NCBI RefSeq assembly: GCF_001665235.1
Contig: NZ_LZSC01000082.1
Location: forward strand, 1-64,000
From: Mycobacterium sp. 1100029.7
Lineage (GTDB): Bacteria > Actinomycetota > Actinomycetes > Mycobacteriales > Mycobacteriaceae
DNA: 64,000 nucleotides
Direction: 5' to 3'
A program made the position numbers and the translations under genes. The notes under the pieces were generated by a model. The model ran no database searches and had not been told where the DNA came from. It saw only the letters and a list, made by a program, of their open reading frames with translations. Positions within the stretch are counted from its first letter, which is position 1; each line of letters starts with the position of its first letter. This document shows, in pieces, positions 25,306 to 33,505 of this stretch.

Positions 25306-26526
25306 CTATTTCTGGGCATCGAACAGCACCGGTACCGACGTGGGCGACCGGAAAACCTGACCGCGGATGTGCGGGTCGTCCCCGTCTGGGTCCAGCCGAA
25401 GATTGGGCAGCCGATCCAGCAGCAGATTGATCGCGGTGCGCATCTCCAGTCGTGCCAGGTGCATGCCGAGACAGACGTGCACCCCGTAGCCCCACCCGAG
25501 ATTTGCCTTGGCCTGTCGATGGATGTTGAACGTGTTCGGATCGGGGTAACGATCCTCCTGTCGGTTCGCCGAACCCAGCATCGGCATCACCGTCGCCCCG
25601 GCCGGGATCGCCACCCCGCCGAGTTCGGTGTCGCGCGTCGCCACCCGGGTGATGGTCAAGAGCGGGGACTCCCACCGGACGCCTTCCTCGATGGCCTGCG
25701 GTAGTAGCGACCGGTCGGCGCGGATGGCGTCCAACTGCTCGGGATCGGACAGCAGCGCCAAAAGCAGGCTGCCCAACGACCGGTACGTCGTTTCGACGCC
25801 GGCGGGCAGCAGCAGCCGCAGAAACGAGAAGATCTCTTCGTCCGCGAGTTTTTCCCCGTCGATCTCGGCCGCACCGAGCGCGCTGATCAGGTCGTCCTTC
25901 GGCTCCGCGCGGCGCGCCTCGAGGATCGGCGCGAAATACTCGCACAGCGCGGCCGAGGCCGCGAGCCCACGCTCGGGGTTCATCAGCCAGCTCAACAGCG
26001 AGATCGACCAGCGCTGGAACTGCGGATAGTCCTGCTCCGGCAAGCCCAGCAAGCCCGCGATGATCTGGCTGGGGTAGTCAAAGGTGAACTCCTTGACCAG
26101 ATCCGCCTTCCCGTTGGGTGCGAACTTGTCGATCAGGTTGTTCGCCACGCGGCCGACCAACTCGTCCTGCCAGCGCGCTAATGACTTCTGCGAGAACGCT
26201 TTTGACACCAGCGACCGCAGCCGGCCGTGGACCGGCTCGTCCATGCCCAGCATCACGCCCTCGCCCAGCACGGGCCCGAACGCGGCGATCACCGCCGACG
26301 ACGAGAACGTCTCGTTGTCGCGCAGCATCTGCTGGATGTCCTCGTGGCGGTACACGATGAACATCGGCAGTGATTCCTCATGGGGAAGCGCGCCGGACGT
26401 CTCGAGTCGCTGTACCGGTTCCTCCCGGCGCAGCCGCGCCAGTTCGGTGTACGGGTCACGCACGTCACCGGAGATCGCGTCGTCGAAGGAGCCGAAGTCC
26501 TCCAGGTCGTCGAATAGCTGTTCCAT
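25306..26526 (-). CDS. Cytochrome P450 (second), with Trp in the haem loop
   Basis: 406 residues. I-helix PAGVETT (241-247), ExxR at 281-284 (EGVR), K-helix and PERF-region residues normal, haem Cys352 in GYGVHVCLG. The residue eight positions before the final Gly pair, normally Phe (FxxGxHxCxG), is Trp345 here (LGWGYGVH), which lies against the haem and could shift its redox potential. Last gene of a four-gene operon: its ATG shares one base with the stop of the SDR (TAATG). As with the other P450, no ferredoxin is encoded in the operon. Likely hydroxylates a hydrophobic compound that the binding protein and AveC-like protein handle. Confidence 0.93.
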   Translation of the reverse strand: MEQLFDDLEDFGSFDDAISGDVRDPYTELARLRREEPVQRLETSGALPHEESLPMFIVYRHEDIQQMLRDNETFSSSAVIAAFGPVLGEGVMLGMDEPVHGRLRSLVSKAFSQKSLARWQDELVGRVANNLIDKFAPNGKADLVKEFTFDYPSQIIAGLLGLPEQDYPQFQRWSISLLSWLMNPERGLAASAALCEYFAPILEARRAEPKDDLISALGAAEIDGEKLADEEIFSFLRLLLPAGVETTYRSLGSLLLALLSDPEQLDAIRADRSLLPQAIEEGVRWESPLLTITRVATRDTELGGVAIPAGATVMPMLGSANRQEDRYPDPNTFNIHRQAKANLGWGYGVHVCLGMHLARLEMRTAINLLLDRLPNLRLDPDGDDPHIRGQVFRSPTSVPVLFDAQK

Positions 26527-27530
26527 TATTTCCCCTCACTCCCCTGTTGACGCCGTGCCGCCAACGCGGTCAAGCGCTGCAGCACCGGCTGCGGTAGAAC
26601 GCGCGCGGCCAGCACCATCGCCTTCTGGGCTGTCGTCAGCGGCCACGCGCCGTCGCGCATCGAACCCTGTCTGGGTATGCCCAGCACCGTCCGCGACATG
26701 TGATGCATGCCCGAGGCGGGCAGAACTCGGTTGAACGCCAACAACATCGACGCATCCGGCCCCACCCCGCGGCGCCGGAACGGCGCCTCGTCGGCCAGCG
26801 CCTTGACCAGGCCGTCGGTGAACCGCTCGGGCGGACGGGCCATCTTCATCGCGAACCGCCCGCGGCTGTTCATGGTGCTGTGCAGCCTGGCATAGGGGCC
26901 GCCGAAATTACGGTCGTCGATAGTGCCTGCGTCGGTGATGATTTCGGTGTCGTAAGTGCCGGAGACCAGGATGGTGACCCCGAGACCGAAGGGCGCGATC
27001 TCGCACGCCATCGACTCCCCCCAGCGCTCCATGGCTGCCTTGGAGGCCGAGTACGGCGCGGTGCCGGGTTGCCCGCGTACCCCGGCGCTGCTCGCGACGA
27101 GCACGATGCGGCCCTGGCCCGCCGCCCGCATCGACGGCAACAACGCCTTGGTGAGTTCGACCGGACCGAAGACGCTGGTGGCGAACATCTTCTGCCACAA
27201 GGCCATATCGGTCTCTTCGACCATTCCGGCCGCGGAGATCCCGGCATTGTGCACCAGGGCAAACGGCGCGCCGACGGCTTCCTCGATTGTCTTGGCGGCC
27301 GCGGTAATCGACGCGGAGTCCAGCAGGTCGAGCTGCACGCCGATCAGCCGGTCGTCGTCGGGCGGCGGCAACCCTTGGTCCAGAATGGCCTGCCGCAGCA
27401 GTGCAAGGCCGCGCTCAGGAGTGCGCATGGCCGCGACCACGCGCCACCCCCCGCCGTAGAGGCGCACGGCCGACGCGAATCCCAGGCCGCGAGAGGCGCC
27501 GGTGATGACGACGGTGCGCGGCTCAGCCAT
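26526..27530 (-). CDS. Short-chain dehydrogenase/reductase of the AveC-like operon
   Basis: 334 residues from ATG 27530 (MAEPRTVVITGASRG). Classical SDR: TGASRGLGFASAVRLY, NAG, catalytic Ser in VASSAGVRGQPG and YSASK. The C-terminal ~90 residues (from about SRGRFAMKMARPPERFTDG) extend past the usual 250 and carry ARVLPQPVLQRLTALAARR, an amphipathic helix that may bind membrane. The start overlaps the AveC-like stop by 8 bases, and its stop overlaps the P450 start, so expression is tightly coupled. Expected to interconvert an alcohol and a ketone on the P450 substrate or product. Confidence 0.88.
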   Translation of the reverse strand: MAEPRTVVITGASRGLGFASAVRLYGGGWRVVAAMRTPERGLALLRQAILDQGLPPPDDDRLIGVQLDLLDSASITAAAKTIEEAVGAPFALVHNAGISAAGMVEETDMALWQKMFATSVFGPVELTKALLPSMRAAGQGRIVLVASSAGVRGQPGTAPYSASKAAMERWGESMACEIAPFGLGVTILVSGTYDTEIITDAGTIDDRNFGGPYARLHSTMNSRGRFAMKMARPPERFTDGLVKALADEAPFRRRGVGPDASMLLAFNRVLPASGMHHMSRTVLGIPRQGSMRDGAWPLTTAQKAMVLAARVLPQPVLQRLTALAARRQQGSEGK

Positions 27531-28674
27531 TCTTGCTCGCTTTTTGATCCTGGACAGCACAGGCGCCCTGACCCGGCGGCGGCGGATCGACGTGGGGTCG
27601 CCCGTTGGGTTCCCCGCTTGCCCAGGTCGACCAGATGCCGACCGAGTAGGGGCCTTGCGCACCGGCCTTCTCGTAAAACCCTTGCGGATCATAGACTTTG
27701 GCCTCCGGATAAGGCCACGGGCAAGCCACCGACGTCGCCGCGTGGCTGACCTTGATCACCCAGAACCAGGCGCCGTAGGCGAAGTAGGACACGTTGATGA
27801 TCGCGAACATGACGAGGAAGGTGCCCAGCACCGGACGGCTGGGGAAAAGCTTTGCCTTCGCGGCCAGCTTCTCGGCCACCGACTTCCCGGTGTCGTCGCG
27901 ATAGCACAGGATTGCCGCGGGCACCATCACGAAGGTGACGGAAAACGACTCCCAGATCAGTGGGAATTGGAATGTGGTGCCGGTGAATACCGAACCCCAC
28001 GGGATCACCTGTGAGTAGATGTACATGCCCGCGTGCACCAGCTGGATCTCCAGCCAAGCGTCGAAGATGAAACCGATCACACAGGTGAGCAGGCCGAGGC
28101 TGACCAGCGGGTGCCGCGAGACGAACGCCTGCGGCCCAAACCTGGCCTGCAACTTGCGCAGGATCCAGACCGCGGGGAAGTACGGCCCGAAATAGAAAGT
28201 GACATAACCGAATACGACGAACGGCTCGACAGTCGGCGACAGCGATACCAGCGGCCAGGATTCGGGCCAGTGAATCAGATCGGGGTTGTAGACGGCGAAC
28301 GGCGACCAGTTCATGATCGGGTCCTGCCACACGATCAGCGTGGTGCACAGGAACATCAGCATCACCGGGCTGCCCGGATTGCGCCGCCAGCCCCTGATGA
28401 ACACCACGAGCAGCACCAGCAGCATGATGAGCGTCGAGATGTGCAGGAAGGTGATGTAGTCCAGTCCGAAGAGGAACTTCACCGGACGAGGCCGGCCCTG
28501 CACATTCGGGTTGGCGACACGCGGGTCAAGGGCGACACGGCAATTCGCGATGAAGAACAGCGCGAACGCAGCCAGCGCGGCACCGGCGATCCAGCCACCC
28601 CAGCCGCGTTTGTTGGCGCCCGGCGGCGTGGGTTTGTCGTCTGGTTTCAATGGTGCGGACTGTTCTGTGGACAT
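27523..28674 (-). CDS. AveC-like polytopic membrane protein
   Basis: 383 residues starting MSTEQSAPLKPDDK: a Pro/Lys-rich cytosolic N terminus, TM1 (~30-48), then six or more hydrophobic segments (around residues 75-92, 105-122, 150-172, 192-215, 240-262, 295-312) and a hydrophilic Pro-rich tail. From memory it looks like proteins labelled AveC/spirocyclase family in actinobacteria; AveC controls spiroketal formation in avermectin synthesis. No catalytic motif can be pointed out. The ATG overlaps the stop of the binding-protein gene (TGATG) and its end overlaps the SDR start by 8 bases. Family call moderate; membrane location certain. Confidence 0.62.
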   Translation of the reverse strand: MSTEQSAPLKPDDKPTPPGANKRGWGGWIAGAALAAFALFFIANCRVALDPRVANPNVQGRPRPVKFLFGLDYITFLHISTLIMLLVLLVVFIRGWRRNPGSPVMLMFLCTTLIVWQDPIMNWSPFAVYNPDLIHWPESWPLVSLSPTVEPFVVFGYVTFYFGPYFPAVWILRKLQARFGPQAFVSRHPLVSLGLLTCVIGFIFDAWLEIQLVHAGMYIYSQVIPWGSVFTGTTFQFPLIWESFSVTFVMVPAAILCYRDDTGKSVAEKLAAKAKLFPSRPVLGTFLVMFAIINVSYFAYGAWFWVIKVSHAATSVACPWPYPEAKVYDPQGFYEKAGAQGPYSVGIWSTWASGEPNGRPHVDPPPPGQGACAVQDQKASKNG

Positions 28675-29792
28675 CAGTCTTCCTCTCCGAAGCGATCCAC
28701 TAAGTGCGAGTTGACGCCGTCGGCATCCAGCGTCCGTGCCACCAGGTAGCCCGCGCCCATCCAGGCGCGGCGGGTCCATTTGCCGAACGACACTCGAGTC
28801 CCCGGCGCGCCGGACGCGGCGGGCATCATCTTGACCCGCTCCAGTGCCTCTTTGACGCCGCGCGGGCTGAGCGGATGGGCGTCGGTGAAGGCGCGCACCA
28901 GTGTCGCGGCGACGTCGCGGTTGACCACGGTCACGCAGAATTCCGGGCGACTGCCGTGGTATTTCTCTGCGTAGCTGTCGAGGAAGTCCTGGCCGATCCG
29001 GTTCGCCTCGTCGTACTGGTCGACACCGGTCCAGCCCATGAAGGCGTTCCACATGATCGGGTTGACCCAAGCGTTCTGCCACGCGGTGGTGGTGAACCGG
29101 GGTGGATCCCAGCCGAGGGCCTCGAGCGCCGGATTGATGAAGACGATTCCGAATCCGAAGCCCAGGTGCACGATCGCCTCGGCCTTGGCCTCGTGCAGCG
29201 TCTGCACCGCAGCGTTGATGTCCTGAGCGGTCTGGGCGATCGCAACTTCCGCCACGATGCGAATGCCCTTGCGCCGGCACGCACTTCGGAGGTTTTTCAG
29301 GTAGCTCTCACCGATCAGGCTCTGCTCGACCAGCACACCGATCTCGGCGAGTCCGCGTTTGGCGATCAAGTCGGCCAGGAAGATCGGCTCGTCGGTCATC
29401 GATCCCTGCGGGAAGGCGAATGTCCACTCGCCCAACCAGTCGTCGGTGCCGGTCACACTGATCGCAGGCACCTTGAACCGTTCCTCGATCGCCTCGCGCA
29501 GCGGCACGCAGTTGTCGGTGATGTTGGGGCCGAAGACAACCAGGCAGCCCTCGTCGACCAGTTCGCCATACGCATCGATCACCGCCTTGACCGAGCCTTT
29601 GGGTAGCCCCTCCACCTCGCGGTAGATCATCTGCACCGGACGGTCCATCAGGCCCTGGCTGAGGGCCTCCTCGAAGATGAGGTCGAAAGTCTGGGTGAAC
29701 GAGGCGAACAGCTCCTCAGGGAAACCCGGTGGCAGCGTGAAGTCCATCAGGTAGCCGACCTTGATCGGCTCAGCACTGCTTTCGTAGGACAT
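28674..29792 (-). CDS. Periplasmic-binding-fold protein lacking a signal peptide
   Basis: 372 residues. It has the two-lobed type I periplasmic binding fold of LivK-like substrate-binding proteins: IKVGYLMDFTLPPG at the N terminus, VEGLPKGSVKAVIDAYGELV, VVFGPNITDNCVPLREAI, GVLVEQSLIGESYLKNL and a hinge return. The N terminus MSYESSAEPIKVGYL has no hydrophobic stretch or lipobox, so it should stay in the cytosol. No ABC permease or ATPase is in the cluster. It could be a sensor, a carrier, or a partner of the AveC-like membrane protein with which it is coupled. First gene of the operon; a shared operator copy lies 42-60 bases upstream. Confidence 0.8.
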   Translation of the reverse strand: MSYESSAEPIKVGYLMDFTLPPGFPEELFASFTQTFDLIFEEALSQGLMDRPVQMIYREVEGLPKGSVKAVIDAYGELVDEGCLVVFGPNITDNCVPLREAIEERFKVPAISVTGTDDWLGEWTFAFPQGSMTDEPIFLADLIAKRGLAEIGVLVEQSLIGESYLKNLRSACRRKGIRIVAEVAIAQTAQDINAAVQTLHEAKAEAIVHLGFGFGIVFINPALEALGWDPPRFTTTAWQNAWVNPIMWNAFMGWTGVDQYDEANRIGQDFLDSYAEKYHGSRPEFCVTVVNRDVAATLVRAFTDAHPLSPRGVKEALERVKMMPAASGAPGTRVSFGKWTRRAWMGAGYLVARTLDADGVNSHLVDRFGEED

Positions 29793-29833
29793 CTGACCTC
29801 CCGGGTGATGCGCTCAGTCGCACCGATCCTTGG

Positions 29834-29852
29834 CTGACCTAATTTTTGTTCA
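29834..29852. promoter_or_regulatory. Cluster operator copy b (binding-protein operon)
   Basis: CTGACCTAATTTTTGTTCA, 15 of 19 bases identical to copy a but in the opposite orientation relative to its gene. It lies 42 bases upstream of the minus-strand start at 29792. I find no good -35 at the right distance on the minus strand, so here it looks like an operator overlaid on a weak or activated promoter. Confidence 0.5.
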
Positions 29853-29886
29853 GACCGTAGCGGCGGGGCCGCGAAGCGTCAATCAT

Positions 29887-30717
29887 CTATCCGCCCGCAC
29901 CCAGATAGACGTCGACCATTTCGCCCAGCGCCCTACCGACCGCCACGTCGTCGGTGAGTGGTCCGGCGATCGCGGCCCGCGCCGCCTCCCGCATGGTCAG
30001 ACCCTCCGCGACCAGCCGGCCCGCCGCGATCAGGACCCTGGTCGAGGCGACTTCGCGCAGTCCCCCGGTTTCCAGGCGACGGATGGCCTGGCCGAAGCGC
30101 ACCAGTTCGGCCGCGGTGGCGGCGTCCACGCCCGCTTCGTGCGCGACGATGCCTTGTTCGACATCGGCTGCGGGAAAACCGAATTCGATGGAGACCATGC
30201 GCTGACGCGTCGAATCCTTGAGGTCTTTGAGCACGCTTTGGTACCCGGGGTTGTACGACACCACCAGACCGAATCCGGGTGCGACGTCCAGCGTGACGCC
30301 GAGCCGCTCGATTGGCAGCTGCCGCCGGTAGTCGGCGAGCGGGTGCAACACCACCGTGGTGTCCTGCCGGGCTTCCACCACTTCGTCCAGGTAGCAGATG
30401 GCGCCCTCGCGCACCGCCCGGGTCAGCGGGCCGTCCACCCACACCGTCTCGTCGCCGCGGAGCAGATAACGCCCGACGAGATCGGCCGTGGTCAGGTCGT
30501 CGTGGCAGGACACCGTGATCAAAGGCCGGCCCAGGTCGTGGGCCATCGCTTCGACGAAGCGGGTCTTGCCGCAGCCCGTCGGCCCCTTCAACACCAGCGA
30601 CAGACCCTGGCGGTACGCGGCCTTGAACACCGCCTCTTCGTTGCCCACCGCCTGGTAGTAGGGCCGAATGTCGGGAGCCGCGCCATTGCGGCTGGCGATC
30701 CCAGACTCGTTGGCCAT
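29887..30717 (-). CDS. MoxR/NorQ (CbbQ)-type AAA+ ATPase
   Basis: 276 residues. Walker A GPTGCGKT (45-52), Walker B ICYLDEV (~109-115), sensor region SYNPGYQSVLKDLKDSTRQR, which is characteristic of the NirQ/NorQ/CbbQ/GvpN group, and the CbbQ C-terminal domain. Such ATPases work with a VWA-domain partner to remodel or insert metal centres in target enzymes (Rubisco activation for CbbQ/CbbO, NO reductase for NorQ/NorD). The VWA partner is encoded 137 bases upstream on the same strand, but with a separate promoter copy between them. No Rubisco or Nor gene is here, so the target is unknown. Confidence 0.9.
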   Translation of the reverse strand: MANESGIASRNGAAPDIRPYYQAVGNEEAVFKAAYRQGLSLVLKGPTGCGKTRFVEAMAHDLGRPLITVSCHDDLTTADLVGRYLLRGDETVWVDGPLTRAVREGAICYLDEVVEARQDTTVVLHPLADYRRQLPIERLGVTLDVAPGFGLVVSYNPGYQSVLKDLKDSTRQRMVSIEFGFPAADVEQGIVAHEAGVDAATAAELVRFGQAIRRLETGGLREVASTRVLIAAGRLVAEGLTMREAARAAIAGPLTDDVAVGRALGEMVDVYLGAGG

Positions 30718-30742
30718 AACGTCCCTTCTCGCGATTTCTTGG

Positions 30743-30772
30743 AGCCTAACCCGGAACAGATGTTTGTTTCAA
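30743..30772 (-). promoter_or_regulatory. Cluster promoter/operator, copy c (MoxR gene)
   Basis: On the minus strand: TTGAAA (30772-30767), 18-base spacer, TAGGCT (30748-30743). Operator-like core TTGAAACAAACATCTGTTCC (30772-30753), whose ATCTGTTCC end is identical to copy d. Predicted start of transcription is about 20 bases before the ATG at 30717. Confidence 0.55.
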
Positions 30773-30854
30773 GACCGCTGACATGCACGTTTGGATTCCC
30801 GGGCTGAACGCCAACTGCATTCGGGGACTTGGTATCAGCCGCACCCGGCTACCA

Positions 30855-32555
30855 TCAGGCCGTCACCCGCCGGCGCACCTCTGCCGAGCGCAACGCGGAT
30901 CGGAACAGCGGTCCGATCACGCCCGCAAGTTGATCCGGGCGTCCGATCGTCGCGTGCGCGGTACTGCCGAACACGCGGCGCAGCGACGCCACGTCGGTGC
31001 CCGCGCCGATAGTCAGGCACACGCAACCGGTCCCCCGCCGCCGCGCCTCGGTGAGTGCGCGGCGGGCGTCCGCCGCGCCATAGGCCCGCTCGTACCCGTG
31101 GTCGTAGGCAAGGCCATCGGAGAGCACCACCAACAGCCGCCGCGACGTTCCGCCGCGCGCCTCCAGAACCGCCGAGCCGTGGCGAATGGCCGCACCCAGA
31201 CGCGAGTAGGCACCGGGCTCCAAGCTGTTGAGCCGCCTGATGATGTGGGCGTCGAGATGATCGTCGAATCGCTTGACCGGCACCATGGTGACGGCCGTGC
31301 GGCCCTGTGAGTAATAGGCGTACAGGCAGACGCGGTCGCCGAGGTCGTGCAGGGCAACAGTCAGGCTGGCCACCGCCGCGCGCTGCTGTTCGTGCACAGT
31401 GCGGCCAACGGTTCCCGGCTCGGCCGTCGACCCCGACACGTCGAGGAGCAGCAGCACCGACAGGTCACGCCGGCGCCGCAGGCTGTCCAGGTACACCGAC
31501 TCGTCGGGCACCGACCCGGCCCGCACCTCGACGCGGGCCTCCACGGCCGCGTCGATGTCGATGTCGTCGCCCTGCGACTGCCGGTGCCGGCGGTGCAACC
31601 CCATGCCCAGCCGGGACAGTGGCCGCCGCACCCCGATGGCGTCGAGGGGCCAGGTCGCCGCGCCAGGAACAGCTTTTATGGGGGGCTCGACTTCCCGCAC
31701 GGTGCACCAGGCCGGCCGGTACTGCTTGCGCGCCACATCCCATTCCGGATACCGCACCCCGTCCGCTGCCGCTTTCTTGTCGTCGATGTCCTCGGCCGAG
31801 GCGGCGGCCAGCGACGCTACGGCGTGCGCACCGCGGATTCCCGAGTTCGTGCGGTGCGTCGGGGCATCGGCGCCCGGCGGTCCGCCGCCACTGCCGGTCT
31901 TGCGTGCGGACGACAGCATCTTCTTCAGCCACTTGCCGATGAAGCCGCCACCCCCCACCGGGCTGGTGAACAGATCGGGATCGTCGGAGTCGTCGACCTC
32001 GCCATCGTCGAGTTCCTCGAGTTCCTGCGCACCGTCGCGTCGCGGGACGTGTCCGGGGGCCGCGTCGTCGGCTTGCTTGGCGGTTCGGGCGCACGCCGCC
32101 AGCACCTTGGCCGCACGAATCACGCCGAAGCGCGGCGCCGGGTCCTGCACCGCGGCCCGGGATGCGGCGATCTTGAGTGACGCGGCAGGCGAATCGCTGC
32201 GGTCGGCGATGTCAACGTCGCCCAGCGACGTCAAAACCGTTGGCAGCAAAGCAGTATTCGCAACCAGGGCTCGATGCCCCTCGACCGCGAGGTAACGCTT
32301 GGCCAACTTGCGGCGCCGGACCAACCCACTCACGACGTCGGGTTCCAGGCTACCGGCCGCGAGCATCGACGCCTGCACGGCAACGGCTTCGAGTTGCGCA
32401 CGCGCGCTCGTGGCGACGTCGACGTGGATCGTCTGACCGTCGGTCCAGGCCGGTTCACCCGCTGGCAGTCCGGCGACCGCGACGGCCCGGCCCGCCAGCG
32501 CGGAGGCGAGCATGCCCAGGGCCTGCAACCGGTCGGTACCGGCGTCGTCCCCCAC
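30855..32555 (-). CDS. VWA-domain protein, NorD/CbbO-like partner
   Basis: 566 residues from GTG 32555, chosen because GGAGG (32566-32562) stands 6 bases before it; a longer ATG start at 32579 would run over the cluster operator. N-terminal helical half, a very acidic stretch (EELDDGEVDDSDDPDLF, residues ~178-195) and a Gly-rich linker, then a C-terminal von Willebrand A domain with MIDAS motif DVSGS (372-376) and the later VVLSDGLAYDHG. This layout is that of NorD/CbbO proteins that bind their client through the metal site while the AAA ATPase powers the change. Divergent from an SDR gene, with promoter copy d between them. Confidence 0.88.
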   Translation of the reverse strand: MGDDAGTDRLQALGMLASALAGRAVAVAGLPAGEPAWTDGQTIHVDVATSARAQLEAVAVQASMLAAGSLEPDVVSGLVRRRKLAKRYLAVEGHRALVANTALLPTVLTSLGDVDIADRSDSPAASLKIAASRAAVQDPAPRFGVIRAAKVLAACARTAKQADDAAPGHVPRRDGAQELEELDDGEVDDSDDPDLFTSPVGGGGFIGKWLKKMLSSARKTGSGGGPPGADAPTHRTNSGIRGAHAVASLAAASAEDIDDKKAAADGVRYPEWDVARKQYRPAWCTVREVEPPIKAVPGAATWPLDAIGVRRPLSRLGMGLHRRHRQSQGDDIDIDAAVEARVEVRAGSVPDESVYLDSLRRRRDLSVLLLLDVSGSTAEPGTVGRTVHEQQRAAVASLTVALHDLGDRVCLYAYYSQGRTAVTMVPVKRFDDHLDAHIIRRLNSLEPGAYSRLGAAIRHGSAVLEARGGTSRRLLVVLSDGLAYDHGYERAYGAADARRALTEARRRGTGCVCLTIGAGTDVASLRRVFGSTAHATIGRPDQLAGVIGPLFRSALRSAEVRRRVTA

Positions 32556-32571
32556 GCGCCACCTCCGTTTG

Positions 32572-32600
32572 TTGACCAAATATCTGTTCCACCGTAAAGT
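32572..32600 (+). promoter_or_regulatory. Cluster promoter/operator, copy d (SDR gene, and near VWA start)
   Basis: -35 TTGACC (32572-32577), 17-base spacer, -10 TAAAGT (32595-32600); core TTGACCAAATATCTGTTCC (32572-32590). Transcript start about 32607, 30 bases before ATG 32637. It is also only 17 bases from the divergent VWA start, so binding here could control both. The 52 bases from 32571 are 75 percent identical to those from 33435. Confidence 0.65.
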
Positions 32601-32636
32601 CCGGCTGCACAGCAGTCAATGAATCAGGAGCTCATG

Positions 32637-33461
32637 ATGATTGACTTCACCGGCCAGGTGTCGGTGGTGACCGGTGCCGGTCGGGGACTCGGTCGCCTGT
32701 ACGCGTTGGACCTGGCCCGCCGGGGAGCCGCAGTCGTCGTCAACGACCTGGGCAGCTCCATGCGTGGTGACGGCTCGGATTCCAAGGTCGCCGACCAGGT
32801 GGTCGACGAGATCGTCCAGGCGGGCGGCCGGGCGGTGGCGTCCTACGACTCCGTGGACAGTCCAGCCGGTGGCCAGGCGATCGTCGATGCGGCCGTGGAC
32901 GCATTCGGACGTCTGGACGCCGTCGTCAGCAATGCCGGCATCTTCGGCAGCGTCGCATTCGAGGATCTCTCGCACGACGACTGGACGCGGATGCTGCGGG
33001 TCCATCTGGACGGCGGGTTCTACCTGGCGCAGCCCGCCTATCGCGTGATGAAAGGCAACGGCGGCGGCCGGTTCGTGTTCATCTCGTCGTCGGCCGGCAT
33101 CTTCGGGCAGCCGATGGAGGCACACTACGCGGCGGCCAAAGCCGGGCTGGTGGGCCTGACCAACGTGATCGCGATCGAGGGCGAGGCGCACGGCATCCTG
33201 GCGAATTCGGTGATGCCGACCGGCTTTTCGCGGATGGTCACCGAGACGGTCGGCGACGAGAAGTTCCTCGCCGAATCCGGGTTCATGCAAGCCATCCGGC
33301 CCGAGCTGGTCGTGCCTTCGTCGATCGTCGACGAGGTGCTGGAAGTGTGTGAGCGGCGCGGCGTCAGCGCGATGCCGGGTAATACCTTGGAGAAACACAA
33401 GTCGCGTTCCCCGACCCGGTTCGCGACTGATGTTGTTGACCAGAAAAATGCCCCGCCGTAG
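32637..33461 (+). CDS. SDR, MFE-2-type (3R)-hydroxyacyl-CoA dehydrogenase-like
   Basis: 274 residues from ATG 32637, with AGGAG 6 bases before it. TGAGRGLGRLYALDLARRGAA and VVVNDLGSSMRGDG match the dehydrogenase unit of peroxisomal multifunctional enzyme type 2 and of bacterial relatives acting on steroid or branched acyl-CoA. Catalytic Ser in ISSSAGIFGQP and Tyr-Lys as HYAAAKAG. The last ten codons (VVDQKNAPP and stop) coincide with promoter copy g for the next gene. First gene of a unit that continues with two acyl-CoA dehydrogenases and a nitroreductase-fold protein. Confidence 0.88.
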   Translation: MIDFTGQVSVVTGAGRGLGRLYALDLARRGAAVVVNDLGSSMRGDGSDSKVADQVVDEIVQAGGRAVASYDSVDSPAGGQAIVDAAVDAFGRLDAVVSNAGIFGSVAFEDLSHDDWTRMLRVHLDGGFYLAQPAYRVMKGNGGGRFVFISSSAGIFGQPMEAHYAAAKAGLVGLTNVIAIEGEAHGILANSVMPTGFSRMVTETVGDEKFLAESGFMQAIRPELVVPSSIVDEVLEVCERRGVSAMPGNTLEKHKSRSPTRFATDVVDQKNAPP

Positions 33462-33464
33462 AGT
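33436..33464 (+). promoter_or_regulatory. Cluster promoter, copy g, inside the SDR 3' end
   Basis: TTGACC (33436-33441), 17-base spacer, TAGAGT (33459-33464); the SDR stop codon TAG is part of the -10. Core TTGACCAGAAAAATGCCCC is the most diverged copy. Identity to copy d continues downstream through AGTCCGGCT and GCAGTCA, which shows a duplicated promoter. Predicted transcript start about 33471, 35 bases before the GTG at 33506. Confidence 0.6.
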
Positions 33465-33505
33465 CCGGCTAAATCGCAGTCACTGACGACCAGAGTCAAG
33501 GAAAC

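Noticed and set aside
32556..32579. ATG 32579 as start of the VWA protein
   Set aside because: No ribosome site, and it would place coding sequence over the shared operator; GTG 32555 has GGAGG 6 bases upstream.
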